Shown: positions 9,007 through 17,245, counted from the first letter of the stretch. The stretch: 64,000 bases of DNA from Sporosarcina koreensis (GCF_000826145.2 NZ_LN651336.1:229501-293500), one strand, 5' to 3'. The notes: a model not told the origin generated them from the letters alone. Translations and numbers: made by a program.

Positions 9007-9519
9007 TCAGCTGCCGAACAGCCGGTCGATCCAGAATCGGCGGACGACCGTGCCGTCGTCTTCCGTGAAACTTTCGTCTTCGGCTCCGCCATTGTTCAAA
9101 ATGACTTTCGCAGAGCCCTCGTTGTCCGAGTTGCATGTCACAAGGACACGCTGGATGCCGAGGGCGTCCGTCTTCTTCAATGCTTCCGCAAGCATGCGGG
9201 TCGCATACCCTTTCTTCCTCTCGGACGGCCGCACGCCATAGCCGACATGGCCGCCTACCTGCAGCATATGCTCGTCCAGTTCATGACGGATGTCGATCAT
9301 CCCGACGATCCGTCTGTCGTCATCGATATAGAAGCAGCTTGTGCTCGGCAGCCATCTGCCTGCTCCCGACTCCCGGAATGCCAAGTGCTGTAAATAGTCT
9401 TCATAGGATACATCCGCTTGAAGCTGGAAGATGCTCGGTGTCATCCGTGCATCGTCCCACTCGTTCATATAAGCTTCGTGTTCTTCCTTCCATTCCATGG
9501 ACGGTCTGACAAGCTGCAT
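9007..9519 (-). CDS. GNAT family N-acetyltransferase
   Basis: The 170-residue protein begins MQLVRPSMEWKEEHEAYMNE and resembles GNAT enzymes that acetylate small molecules or proteins. The core has IVGMIDIRHELDEHM, then GHVGYGVRPSERKKGYATRM, where RPSERKKGYA is the acetyl-CoA-binding loop. VLVTCNSDNEGSAKVILNNGG is the conserved C-terminal segment. The frame is open upstream to 9609, but the ATG at 9519 has GGGGGAG 6 bases ahead and is preferred. It stands alone. Substrate unknown. Confidence 0.85.
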   Translation of the reverse strand: MQLVRPSMEWKEEHEAYMNEWDDARMTPSIFQLQADVSYEDYLQHLAFRESGAGRWLPSTSCFYIDDDRRIVGMIDIRHELDEHMLQVGGHVGYGVRPSERKKGYATRMLAEALKKTDALGIQRVLVTCNSDNEGSAKVILNNGGAEDESFTEDDGTVVRRFWIDRLFGS

Positions 9520-9648
9520 AGTTTCTCCCCCTGCTCTTTTCATTACCTGTTTTTTCAGTTCTTTCCCTACAGTGTACCATGTACTTCCGTCCTTCCTGTA
9601 TAGTTCCATACACTTTCATCCATCCTGACAGCAGGAGGTGATGAACAC

Positions 9649-9861
9649 ATGGGCAGCAAAAACAATCCGAAGACGATGAATGAACGGACCCATAATCCTT
9701 TTGATGCGTATCAGAACAAAGACTTGGATGCCACGGCTTCCAACAGCAACAATCCGCTCGATAACGCGGACACGGAATTCGCTCCTGAGTTCGACGCGAA
9801 AGTGAAGAACAAGAACAACAAGACCAATCATGACAAAACCCAGCAATCGAACAAAAATTGA
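9649..9861 (+). CDS. Small hydrophilic Asn/Lys-rich protein
   Basis: The 70-residue protein is strongly hydrophilic: 16 Asn, many Lys and Asp, no Cys or Trp. It is preceded by a very strong AGGAGGTGATG site. The stretch TEFAPEFDAKVKNKNNK recalls the TEFASE..A..V motif of gamma-type small acid-soluble spore proteins and the DxEFSxEL motif of YfhD proteins. The match is too short to decide, and it is not known that this organism sporulates. It is probably an intrinsically disordered cytoplasmic protein. Confidence 0.6.
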   Translation: MGSKNNPKTMNERTHNPFDAYQNKDLDATASNSNNPLDNADTEFAPEFDAKVKNKNNKTNHDKTQQSNKN

Positions 9862-9986
9862 CGGATCCTGAAGGCTGCCATTACCGGACAGACTTCTTTA
9901 TTCGCGCACACATGCCTCAGTCTCATTTCAGGGAAGCAGGACTTTAGACTCGAACTGGCGATAATCGAATCTTTCTTTCTCCCAGC

Positions 9987-10009
9987 ACTGTACACTTACT
10001 ATGTACAGT
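9987..10009. promoter_or_regulatory. Perfect inverted repeat ahead of the Yip1 gene
   Basis: ACTGTACA and TGTACAGT are perfect 8-base arms around a 7-base spacer. The element ends 2 bases before the GGGGAAGGAG ribosome site of the gene at 10028. It could be a repressor operator (TACA..TGTA dyads are used by BlaI/MecI-like and other repressors) or an RNA hairpin controlling translation. No regulator gene is adjacent. Confidence 0.4.
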
Positions 10010-10027
10010 TGGGGAAGGAGAATCTCA

Positions 10028-10651
10028 TTGAATCCATTATTATCGATTTGGGGACGTCCGACAGAGACCATCCATTATGTATTAGCACATAAAAAACTCA
10101 CTTACAGTTTACTGATCCTGGCGCTTGCAGCCGTCACGACTGCACCGTTTTCCGCCATGCAGTTCCTGTTCATGGAGGATTTTCCGATAGCAGGGGTGCT
10201 GTTCATCGCCTATTTCGGAGTGTTGGTGTCGACGGCGGCGGGCTGGTTCATCGGTGCCGGGCTGTATACATGGGTGGGCAAGTGGCTGGGCGGGAAAGGC
10301 ACTTACAAGGAGATGCTCGCCATCATACCGCTCGGGTCACTGCCCATTGTATGGGCGCTGCCGTTTTCCGTGCTGCTCGTCATCTGTTTCATCATCATCC
10401 GGCTGAACGACTCGGCATTTGCCGCTTCCTTCGTGGTCGCCGCCGTGTTCCTCGGTCCGCTCCTCATGTTCGTCTTCATCGGGCTTTCGATCTACGGCAT
10501 GGTCATCTTGTCAAAAGGAATCGGGATCGTCCATCGCTTCTCTGCCTGGAAAGGGTTCGGTACTATCGCGATTATACTCGGTTTTTTCATGGTCCTGTAT
10601 ATCATCTTCATGATTTCCCTGATCATGATCATATTCCCGGCCACCACCTGA
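10028..10651 (+). CDS. Yip1 family membrane protein
   Basis: The 207-residue protein has the Yip1-domain pattern. A short N-terminal part (NPLLSIWGRPTETIHYVL) resembles the W..P..t....... motif of the family and is followed by five hydrophobic segments (about 30-50, 60-85, 105-125, 130-155, 170-195). The TTG start at 10028 has GGGGAAGGAG 7 bases ahead; an in-frame upstream ATG at 10001 lies inside an inverted repeat and lacks a ribosome site. Bacterial Yip1 proteins have no settled function. It is monocistronic with a strong terminator. Confidence 0.8.
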   Translation: MNPLLSIWGRPTETIHYVLAHKKLTYSLLILALAAVTTAPFSAMQFLFMEDFPIAGVLFIAYFGVLVSTAAGWFIGAGLYTWVGKWLGGKGTYKEMLAIIPLGSLPIVWALPFSVLLVICFIIIRLNDSAFAASFVVAAVFLGPLLMFVFIGLSIYGMVILSKGIGIVHRFSAWKGFGTIAIILGFFMVLYIIFMISLIMIIFPATT

Positions 10652-10657
10652 CGATCG

Positions 10658-10691
10658 AAAAAGCATCCGCAGAAAGAAGCGGATGCTTTTT
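10658..10691 (+). terminator. Terminator after the Yip1 gene
   Basis: AAAAAGCATCCGC and GCGGATGCTTTTT pair around an 8-base loop, giving a 13-bp stem with a T-run. Confidence 0.9.
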
Positions 10692-10906
10692 ATATGTGAC
10701 AGTCCCCCGGCCCACCCTCGCGGCCGATGCAAATCAGTGCACGGTAGTGACAATGACAGTCTACTTGTACGGTTGTGACAGTACTGGGCATCAGCTGTCT
10801 GCGGTTTAAGCCGCAAAGCAGGCCCCGCTGCTTTTCGTAAATCCAGCTTTCCCTGCTGGCGGGTCCGCACTCGCCTTTGACATCGGCTGCTACCGACTGT
10901 TGTTCG

Positions 10907-11365
10907 TCATTGCTGAAGGTCGATCGTCCAGTTCATCCCCTGGATCTGCGTATCCATTTCCCGGAATGCTTTCGACAGCTGATCGGCCTGCTTCTGGAGC
11001 GCCCTCACATCGACCGTGCTGACGATCCGGATTTCCGACTGACTGTAGCGGTCGATGTGCTGGGAGGCCTCTTCCACCACTTTCGCCAGCAGCTGCCGCT
11101 GATCGTACAGCTGATCGCGTTCCGTCAGGGCATCGGCAAGCGTCCGTTCTCCGTCATACCGGACTTGGCAGTTCGTCCGATTGATGCGCTTGATGAGGCC
11201 GGTCAGCGCCTGCCGGATCTCCGCCAGTTCCGCCAGCATCGCTGATGGGTCTTCGGCTGGCTCGTCGCCTTCCTGCACTCTCAGATTCATATGGATCCGT
11301 TTTTTCAGCTGCTCGATCCGTTTCTGGTAATCCGCACGCTCAATGAGCGCTTCCGCCAATTTCAT
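10907..11365 (-). CDS. DIP1984 family protein
   Basis: The 152-residue protein matches the DIP1984 family (once named after septicolysin). MKLAEALIERADYQKRIEQL opens the protein, followed by VQEGDEPAEDPSAMLAEL and the conserved LIKRINRTN. It is a long antiparallel helical (coiled-coil) protein and is cytoplasmic. The ATG at 11365 has GGGAGG 8 bases ahead; the longer open frame to 11497 overlaps the next gene and is rejected. The molecular role of the family is not known. Confidence 0.85.
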   Translation of the reverse strand: MKLAEALIERADYQKRIEQLKKRIHMNLRVQEGDEPAEDPSAMLAELAEIRQALTGLIKRINRTNCQVRYDGERTLADALTERDQLYDQRQLLAKVVEEASQHIDRYSQSEIRIVSTVDVRALQKQADQLSKAFREMDTQIQGMNWTIDLQQ

Positions 11366-11450
11366 GGTATCTGCCTCCCTCTCGCAGTCCTGCTGTTCAG
11401 GTATTTCAACATACTCCTTGTATTCTCCTCTTTCTTTCCGGTCAAACACG

Positions 11451-12107
11451 TCACCAGAGAGGCTCTTTGTCGGGATCATCGAGCTGCAGGTCGACATAAT
11501 AAGGAATCAATACAGTCATGAAGATGAAGTACAGCCCGAGGAATACCAGCGTTCCATACAAACTGGCGTCAAACAGATTGGATACCGGAATCAGCAGCGG
11601 GATGAACAGATTGAACAGAGCTGTCTTCCACCGCGATTTCTTCGTCTGGTAATTGGCTGTGCCACAATGTGGGCAGTCCACTTTTTTCCCTCTCCAAAAT
11701 TTCTTCAATGCCAGCCTGCGGCTCCATACTGTCCCGCAATTCGGACAGACCGGCAGTCCTTGCCTCTGCTTCTTCAGGTTCCATTTCAGAAGTGCATACA
11801 CACTTACGAATAGGAGCACGAGCAAGACAGTCTTGACAGAATCATAGCCGAGCAGCTGAATAAGCTGTTCCGTGGTACTCCCGGCAGCTTGATGGGATTT
11901 CGGAGATGAGGGAGACTGCAGGCCGATTCCTGCCAGCACAACCGCCAGAAGGATGGCTGCCACGAGGACTGTCCGATAGCGCCAGACATAAGAGACCCGC
12001 TTTTTGGGCGCCTCCTCCTTTACGCGCCGGATCATCCGCTTCCGGTCATCGTCCGAGAAAGTGATTGTCTCCAATTGCTCCTTGAGCCGCTGTTCAATCG
12101 AATCCAT
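11451..12107 (-). CDS. CXXC-zinc-ribbon membrane protein, probable anti-sigma partner (TIGR04104-like)
   Basis: The 218-residue protein has a cytoplasmic N-terminus (MDSIEQRLKEQLETITFSDD), a membrane segment near 45-62, and another near 92-106. A rubredoxin-like knuckle pair follows (CPNCG near 120 and CPHCG near 144), then two more C-terminal membrane segments. The spacing of the two CXXC motifs and the operon position fit the cxxc_20_cxxc family. The gene overlaps the sigma factor gene by 14 bases, so tight co-expression as an anti-sigma factor is likely but inferred. AGGAGGG precedes the ATG. Confidence 0.75.
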   Translation of the reverse strand: MDSIEQRLKEQLETITFSDDDRKRMIRRVKEEAPKKRVSYVWRYRTVLVAAILLAVVLAGIGLQSPSSPKSHQAAGSTTEQLIQLLGYDSVKTVLLVLLFVSVYALLKWNLKKQRQGLPVCPNCGTVWSRRLALKKFWRGKKVDCPHCGTANYQTKKSRWKTALFNLFIPLLIPVSNLFDASLYGTLVFLGLYFIFMTVLIPYYVDLQLDDPDKEPLW

Positions 12108-12612
12108 GCGAGAATCCCTCCTGTTGTTCCAGTTTGTCTTTCAGCTGACGGCGTGCCCGCTGCAGCCGTGTCCGCACGGTCGCTTCCGGGCAGTCCAGGA
12201 TCTCAGCGATTTCAACAGTCGACCAATCGTCATAGTAATACAGCGCAAGCACTTCACGATACTGTGTTTTCAAAGCAAGCAATGCACTCAGCACATCCTG
12301 GGAAACTTCTTTATCCATAGTAATTGTTTCCGGACTGCGCTGCCTTCCTAAGCTCACCAGACGATCCGTCAGTATCATCCGTGTATGAGCAAAGCTCCGC
12401 AGGTGATCGTGGCTGCGGTTCACTGTCATGCGCACGAGGTACGTTTTCAGCGAACTGCCGTTCCGGAACTGATCCCCATGCTGATAAAATCGGATGAAGA
12501 CATCCTGTACGATATCTTCTGCGGTATTCTGGTTCTTCACGTACACAAAGGCGACGCGAAGCAAATAATCACTATATTCCCCGATCACCTGTTCAATCGT
12601 GCTGCTGTCCAA
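12094..12612 (-). CDS. ECF-type RNA polymerase sigma factor
   Basis: The product has sigma region 2 (YLLRVAFVYVKNQNTAEDIVQDVFIRFY, conserved in core binding and -10 recognition) and region 4 (LPALKTQYREVLALYYYDD-like segment, then STVEIAEILDCPEATVRTRLQRAR), with a short linker as in ECF sigmas. I prefer the TTG at 12612 (173 residues), which has AGGTGAT 7 bases ahead. A TTG at 12678 in the same frame would add 22 residues but lies at the end of a terminator T-run. It is paired with the CXXC membrane protein downstream. The regulon is unknown. Confidence 0.82.
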   Translation of the reverse strand: MDSSTIEQVIGEYSDYLLRVAFVYVKNQNTAEDIVQDVFIRFYQHGDQFRNGSSLKTYLVRMTVNRSHDHLRSFAHTRMILTDRLVSLGRQRSPETITMDKEVSQDVLSALLALKTQYREVLALYYYDDWSTVEIAEILDCPEATVRTRLQRARRQLKDKLEQQEGFSHGFD

Positions 12613-12676
12613 GCCGTGATCACCTGCCTTCTGTTCTATAGACGGAAGCCATTGCGTTTCCGATTCACTTTCCAGC

Positions 12677-12716
12677 AAAAAAACCTGCAGCTCCCGATAT
12701 CTTCAGGAGCTGCAGG
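12677..12716 (-). terminator. Terminator between the lipoprotein gene and the sigma gene
   Basis: CCTGCAGCTCC and GGAGCTGCAGG are perfect 11-base arms around an 11-base loop, followed on the minus strand by seven T. It terminates the lipoprotein transcript and thus isolates the sigma operon, whose promoter must lie downstream of it or depend on readthrough. Confidence 0.9.
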
Positions 12717-12723
12717 CCGATCA

Positions 12724-12969
12724 TCAAGAACACGACGCAGCAGCCATTCCAGTATCACGCTGCTGAATCAGTATATTTTTTTCTGTATCCAGTTTGAATT
12801 CGATCCCCCGGTCATCGAGGCAGTTGATCAGGTAATCTCTCGAGATATCATTCACATTCTTGTGATCCCCGTAGATGATCCATTCATTGTTTTCATCCGC
12901 ACAGGCGCCAAGTGCCAGTATTGCCGCAAGGCACAGTATAGGAAAGACGAGCGTTTTCCTTTTTTGCAT
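12724..12969 (-). CDS. Small lipoprotein, unknown function
   Basis: The 81-residue product has a lipoprotein signal: basic MQKRK, a hydrophobic core, and the lipobox LALGAC with the lipidated Cys near residue 23. The mature part of about 58 residues (ADENNEWIIYGDHKNVNDIS...) has no recognised domain and contains two further cysteines, one in INCLDD and one at the C-terminus. AAGGAG lies about 11 bases before ATG 12969. The longer open frame upstream lacks a ribosome site. It is monocistronic and expected on the outer face of the membrane. Confidence 0.7.
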   Translation of the reverse strand: MQKRKTLVFPILCLAAILALGACADENNEWIIYGDHKNVNDISRDYLINCLDDRGIEFKLDTEKNILIQQRDTGMAAASCS

Positions 12970-13218
12970 CCCTATCATTCTCCTTTTTGCAGGATCTCTC
13001 GAATCTCCTGCGCTGCGGAGCCGGCTTCCTGTTATCCATTTCAGTATAAGGAATGAATGGAATAAAATCCATATGAATTTCCGAACGCACAACCCGGTAA
13101 TATCCCCGCAATCACGGGCTCCGGTGAATCAGGCATTTCCCTTATAGGAATTCGAAGTAGAACGGCGTACGATAATAGGTGAGAAACATTATCAATCATC
13201 TTCTAGGAGGCAACTTAC

Positions 13219-13917
13219 ATGTCAACCATCACACTTGGCCACCACGTCTCTGATATTGTCACGGCAATTCCCCAAAGCGCGGACCTGTTCCGCAGCCTGC
13301 AGATCGATTACTGCTGCGGTGGTAAGATTCCTCTGCAGGAGGCGGCTGTCCAGCGCGGTCTCGAACCGGAAGAGGTCCTCGCTCGAGTCCGGCAGATCGG
13401 CGATAAGCAGGAATACCGGCAGCAGCTGGAGCCTTCGTCGTTCGGTGAAAAGACATTGATCGCCTACATCCAGGAGAAATACCATGCCGGCCTGCGCGAA
13501 GAGCTGCCGCTCCTCGCTCCTTACATCACGAAAGTTGCACGCGTACATGGGGAACATCACCCCCACTTGCTGCGTGTCCAAGAAATCTTCAAACTGCTGC
13601 GCGCAGAACTGATCGATCATACGGATGACGAGGACGAAAATGTCTTCCCGCTCATTCTGGATTATATGCAAGAGCCGACTCCTGCCAAAAAAGAACACCT
13701 TAAGCCGCATGTCACCGAATTGGAGAATGAGCACGACAATGCCGGCCGTCTTCTTCACGAGTTGCGGGAGATCACCGATAACTTCACCCCGCCTGCTGAA
13801 GCGTGTGGAACCTACCGCCTGGTCTATGCGCGGCTTGAGCAGTTCGAGAAGGAAACGTTTGAACATGTCCACTTGGAGAACAATGTCCTGTTCGACCGTG
13901 TCCGTGCAGCCATCTGA
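13219..13917 (+). CDS. Iron-sulfur cluster repair di-iron protein (RIC/ScdA/YtfE)
   Basis: The 232-residue protein has the ScdA N-terminal domain with the CC motif (DYCCGGK near 30-36) and a hemerythrin-like four-helix bundle. Iron-ligand histidines and acids are seen in VHGEHHPHLL, IDHTDDEDENVFP, ENEHDNAGRL and HVHLENNVLF. RIC proteins repair iron-sulfur clusters damaged by nitric oxide or oxidants. CTAGGAGG precedes the ATG. Length agrees with the family (about 220-240). No NsrR- or Fnr-like site was recognised upstream. It stands alone and ends in a strong shared terminator. Confidence 0.93.
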   Translation: MSTITLGHHVSDIVTAIPQSADLFRSLQIDYCCGGKIPLQEAAVQRGLEPEEVLARVRQIGDKQEYRQQLEPSSFGEKTLIAYIQEKYHAGLREELPLLAPYITKVARVHGEHHPHLLRVQEIFKLLRAELIDHTDDEDENVFPLILDYMQEPTPAKKEHLKPHVTELENEHDNAGRLLHELREITDNFTPPAEACGTYRLVYARLEQFEKETFEHVHLENNVLFDRVRAAI

Positions 13918-13956
13918 AAAGACTGCAGCCCGCTGAAATCCGGGCTGCAGTCTTTT
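13917..13956. terminator. Bidirectional terminator between RIC and methyltransferase genes
   Basis: AAAAGACTGCAGCCCG and CGGGCTGCAGTCTTTT form a 16-bp stem around a 7-base loop between two convergent genes. Confidence 0.92.
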
Positions 13957-13962
13957 CACTTA

Positions 13963-14553
13963 TCACTTCCGTCCCGCATACTGGATGACACAGGATAATC
14001 CGTTATGGCCGGTCCCTTCGTGGCGCTCGACTTCCTTCTGTTCGAGCCGGAGGGTTTCCCACTCCCTGAACACGTCGAAGTCGGCCAGGCTGTACAGGTA
14101 GTCCTCTTCTTTCGGCCCGCCTGTTCCATATGCCAGCTGCTCTTTTGCATACACTTCCGTGATGAAGAGTCCGCCCGGTTTCACTGCAGTCCGGACACCT
14201 TCCAGCACACGCGCCCGCAGCTCCGGCGGGAAGTGGCCGAAGACACAGATGACTGCATCGTACTGGTTTTCCGGCCATGCCGCTTCGGCCAGGTCTTTCA
14301 GTTCCGTCGCCAGCTGCACGCCGTTCTCCTTTGCAAGCTGCTGTGCCTTAGCGAGTCCGGATTCCGCGAAATCCCAGATCGTGACCTGGTTGCCATGTCC
14401 TGCAAGATAGACAGCATTGCGGCCTTCCCCTTCAGCAATTGCCAGGATGTCCGGTCCCGGGTTATACAATTTCGCCGCTTCCCGGATGAACTCATTCGGC
14501 TCTTTGCCGAAGACGTATTCGTCTGTGTCAAAACGCGTCTGCCATTTATTCAT
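13963..14553 (-). CDS. Class I SAM-dependent methyltransferase (TehB/thiol methyltransferase-like)
   Basis: The 196-residue protein shows the SAM-binding motif I in DILAIAEGEGRNAVYLAGHG, with the acidic residue of motif II in VTIWDFAESGLAKA. The motif IV region is DAVICVFGHFPPE. The opening MNKWQTRFDTDEYVFGKEPNEFI is typical of TehB-like proteins of this length. The substrate is unknown (tellurite, thiols and other nucleophiles occur in the family). The gene starts 4 bases after the next methyltransferase stop, so the two are in an operon. Confidence 0.87.
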   Translation of the reverse strand: MNKWQTRFDTDEYVFGKEPNEFIREAAKLYNPGPDILAIAEGEGRNAVYLAGHGNQVTIWDFAESGLAKAQQLAKENGVQLATELKDLAEAAWPENQYDAVICVFGHFPPELRARVLEGVRTAVKPGGLFITEVYAKEQLAYGTGGPKEEDYLYSLADFDVFREWETLRLEQKEVERHEGTGHNGLSCVIQYAGRK

Positions 14554-14557
14554 GCGC

Positions 14558-15187
14558 TCACTGCCTTTCTTCTGGAGAAACTCTGTCCGCAGTCATCTTG
14601 CCGTTTTTTCCTTCAATTGCGAGAAACAGCTTGCCATAGTACTCATCCACGCGATCGACTGTAATTTCGACCTTGCGGATCAAGCCGAGTGTGTCACGGT
14701 TCAGCTGGCAGCCGTCACAGACCCTGCTCCACATCGGGTTCAGCCAGTCCTGGAGTTTCCGCAGGACCGGCTGCCGGAGCCGGACGTGTTCGAAAAACAG
14801 GAGTTTGGCACCCTGCCGGCTGACGCGCTGTATCTCCCGTAGGGCTTTTTCAGGGTCCGGAATCGTACAGAATACGAGCGTCGCGACGACCGTGTCGAAC
14901 GTGTCATCCGGAAATGGCAGCTTCTCGGCAGGTGCCGCAGACAGCCGGATCGGCACACGGGCGTCTTGCAGCTTCTTCTCAGCCCGCGCGGCCATTGAAG
15001 GATTGGGTTCAATCGCATCAACCGATACGGCACTTCTATAGAAAGGGAAATTCACGCCTGTCCCGTATCCGATTTCAAGTACCCGTCCGGCAGCTCCTGT
15101 TACGAGTTGTTTCCGTATCCGTTTGAATTCCCCTTCTTCCAGCGGTTTCATCGCTGTGTCGTAGATTGCCGGAAACCATGTCCCCAT
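14558..15187 (-). CDS. Class I SAM-dependent methyltransferase (UbiE/METTL7-like)
   Basis: The 209-residue protein shows SAM-binding motif I VLEIGYGTGVNFPFY, the motif II acid in VDAIEPNPSM, motif IV FDTVVATLVFCTIPDPEKAL and GAKLLFFEHVR. The pattern CTIPDPEKALREIQRV with EHVR is typical of the UbiE/METTL7 branch. It is the first gene of a two-methyltransferase operon. The acceptor substrate is unknown. Confidence 0.87.
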   Translation of the reverse strand: MGTWFPAIYDTAMKPLEEGEFKRIRKQLVTGAAGRVLEIGYGTGVNFPFYRSAVSVDAIEPNPSMAARAEKKLQDARVPIRLSAAPAEKLPFPDDTFDTVVATLVFCTIPDPEKALREIQRVSRQGAKLLFFEHVRLRQPVLRKLQDWLNPMWSRVCDGCQLNRDTLGLIRKVEITVDRVDEYYGKLFLAIEGKNGKMTADRVSPEERQ

Positions 15188-15271
15188 CCAGCCTCTCTCC
15201 TTTTCCTATGCCTGCCTTACGATCCTTGACGTTCATGGATATCGTACCATGGAAAGCACAGAATAAGCGGT

Positions 15272-15721
15272 TCATACGGTTTTCGCATGAAGTTCCCGCC
15301 TGCCGACGAACCGGATGATCATCTCCGCGACAATCAGGCTGTAGACGAAGTGGCTGGCTGTCCAGTAAGCCCAGGCAATCGGATCATCTGCAGCCGGCGG
15401 CAGATCCGTCAGCAGTGTAAGGAAGTACAAAATCCCGCTGCCGATCGTATAGACAGCGATGTAAGGCCACAGTGTATATTCCATTCCGAAAACTTTCAAT
15501 ATGTAATACAGACCAACGACACTGGCAATGCAGAATACAAAATGGAAAGCAAGGCCGAATCCGGGCACATCCTGGAAGACATGGATGATTGGCCAGTAAT
15601 CGACGTTGTAGAGCAGGACATATGCTTGACTGCCAGTCAGTTCATATATGAGCTGCATAAGCGCTGCGAGTACCGCCCCGCTGACGATGCCGATACCGGT
15701 CAGTTGTAGAATTCGTTTCAT
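15272..15721 (-). CDS. Small integral membrane protein (YagU/DUF1440-like)
   Basis: The 149-residue protein has four hydrophobic segments (about 8-28, 52-78, 88-105, 118-140). The first stretch, GIGIVSGAVLAALMQLIYEL, and the conserved DYWPIIHVFQDVPGFGLAFH segment between helices 1 and 2 suggest the YagU-like group; that assignment is tentative. The ATG at 15721 has AAAGGGAG 7 bases ahead; the open frame continues upstream without a ribosome site. It stands alone. Function unknown. Confidence 0.7.
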   Translation of the reverse strand: MKRILQLTGIGIVSGAVLAALMQLIYELTGSQAYVLLYNVDYWPIIHVFQDVPGFGLAFHFVFCIASVVGLYYILKVFGMEYTLWPYIAVYTIGSGILYFLTLLTDLPPAADDPIAWAYWTASHFVYSLIVAEMIIRFVGRRELHAKTV

Positions 15722-15865
15722 CGAAGACTCCCTTTCTGCTGTGGTTTGGTAATCTATTCCCCGTCCGTCTGCATCGGTAAACGGAGGTCCATCTGTTTTC
15801 CGGCATTGCTCGCTTGCCATCTGGCCTTACTTGTGATATAGTAGGGAATAGAAAAATTTTAAATA

Positions 15866-15962
15866 AGGCCGATCTGTATAACCTCGATAATATGGTTCGA
15901 GGGTCTCTACCAGGAACCGTCAAATCCTGATTACAAATTTCTATTTGTAATCGGGATTTTTT
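15866..15962 (+). ncRNA. Adenine-sensing purine riboswitch with intrinsic terminator
   Basis: The aptamer has the purine riboswitch core. P1 strands lie at 15872-15878 and 15932-15938, P2 ACCTCGA/TCGAGGG and P3 CAGGA/TCCTG, with loops TAATATGG and ACCGTCAAA. The core junctions are TATAA, GTCTCTACC and GATTA. The specificity base, the third of GA(T/C)TA at 15931, is T, which in this family means adenine rather than guanine. The terminator stem GATTACAAAT/ATTTGTAATC (15929-15952, then a T-run) uses the J3/1 and P1 strand. Ligand binding should therefore block termination and turn pbuE on, as known for B. subtilis pbuE. Confidence 0.93.
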
Positions 15963-16006
15963 TATTTTCAGAAAACAGACCGGTCCTTGCCTTAGGAGGA
16001 GATTAA

Positions 16007-17203
16007 TTGGATTTTCGTGTACTTCTATTAGCCATCTCCGCGATCACAGTCGGATTGGTGGAGCTTGTGGTCGGCGGTATCTTACCGACCATTGCAGATG
16101 ATCTGGACATCTCGATTGCAACCGCCGGGCAGCTCATTACGATTTTTGCGCTCGTCTATGCAATCGCTGGACCCGTCCTGCTGTCACTCACTGCAAAATT
16201 TGAACGCAAAAAGTTATTCATCATCACCCTGTCCATCTTTTTCGCCGGCAACGTCATGACCGTCCTCAGTCCAAACTTTGCGCTCATGATGACTGCCCGT
16301 GTGATCACTGCCGCCAGTGCCGCACTCGTCATCGTATTGGCGCTGACGATCACAGCCCGCATCGCGCATCCGAGCAAACGGGCGAAAGCGCTTGGCTATA
16401 TCTATATGGGGGTCAGCTCCTCGCTCGTACTCGGCGTACCGATCGGTATCGTCATTACAAATGCATTCGGCTGGAGAACGGTCTTTATCGGCATCGCCGT
16501 CCTTACGATCGGCTCGATCCTGCTGATCAGCAAGTTCTTTGAGAAGATCCCTGCGGGTGAAGTGCAGCCGCTGTCCGAGCAGCTGAAAGCGCTGGCCAAT
16601 AAGAAAATCATCTTTGCGCATCTTGCGACGATGTTCATGCTTGCCGGGCATTATACCGTGTATGCCTACTTCACACCGTTCCTGGAGACGACGATGCATC
16701 TTGCCCCATCCTGGATCAGTGTCTTCTACTTCCTATTCGGCATCGCGGCAGTCGGCGGCGGTGCGTTCGGCGGCAGCCTTGCGTCACGTCTCGGCTCGAA
16801 GAAGAGCATCCTGATCATCCTTGCCGCTTTTTCTGTCAGTCTGTTCATACTGCCGGTCTCTACGAGTTTCATGCCGGTCTTCATCGTCGTCATGATGGCA
16901 TGGGGAGCGTTGAGCTGGGCGCTCGCACCAGCGCAGCAGGATTACATCATCCAGACCGATCCGGCATCCTCGGATATCCATCAGAGTTTCAATAACTCGG
17001 CGCTGCAGGTCGGCATTGCACTCGGCTCCGGTATCGGCGGGATCGCCTTCAGCCATACCGGCAGTGTGACCAGCATGCCGGCGGTCGGGGGATCGATTGT
17101 CATCATCGCCTTCGTCTGTGCCGCCATTTCCCTTTCGATGGCAGTCCGGACACGTCGATCCCGTCAAAACCCCCTTCCCCATGCGAATGAAAGATTGCAT
17201 TGA
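16007..17203 (+). CDS. pbuE: Purine efflux MFS transporter PbuE
   Basis: The 398-residue protein is a 12-helix major facilitator, close in length to B. subtilis PbuE (388). It begins MDFRVLLLAISAITVGLVELVVGGILP and has the MFS loop GYIYMGVSSSLVLGVPIGI, like DHA1-type antiporters. The TTG start at 16007 follows AGGAGGAG by 5 bases. The adenine riboswitch in its leader is the strongest evidence for its identity, because this pairing is characteristic of PbuE. It exports adenine and other purine bases when intracellular adenine is high. It ends in its own terminator. Confidence 0.93.
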   Translation: MDFRVLLLAISAITVGLVELVVGGILPTIADDLDISIATAGQLITIFALVYAIAGPVLLSLTAKFERKKLFIITLSIFFAGNVMTVLSPNFALMMTARVITAASAALVIVLALTITARIAHPSKRAKALGYIYMGVSSSLVLGVPIGIVITNAFGWRTVFIGIAVLTIGSILLISKFFEKIPAGEVQPLSEQLKALANKKIIFAHLATMFMLAGHYTVYAYFTPFLETTMHLAPSWISVFYFLFGIAAVGGGAFGGSLASRLGSKKSILIILAAFSVSLFILPVSTSFMPVFIVVMMAWGALSWALAPAQQDYIIQTDPASSDIHQSFNNSALQVGIALGSGIGGIAFSHTGSVTSMPAVGGSIVIIAFVCAAISLSMAVRTRRSRQNPLPHANERLH

Positions 17204-17245
17204 AAAAACGTGCCGCCCCGGCAGAACAGGGGCGGCACGTTTTTT
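17203..17245. terminator. Terminator after pbuE
   Basis: ACGTGCCGCCCC and GGGGCGGCACGT arms with A-run before and T-run after; strong stem, could act in both directions. Confidence 0.92.

Noticed and set aside
10692..10906. Repeated TGTGACAGT motifs between the Yip1 and DIP1984 genes
   Set aside because: Two exact copies and one partial copy without regular spacing; not distinguishable from chance.
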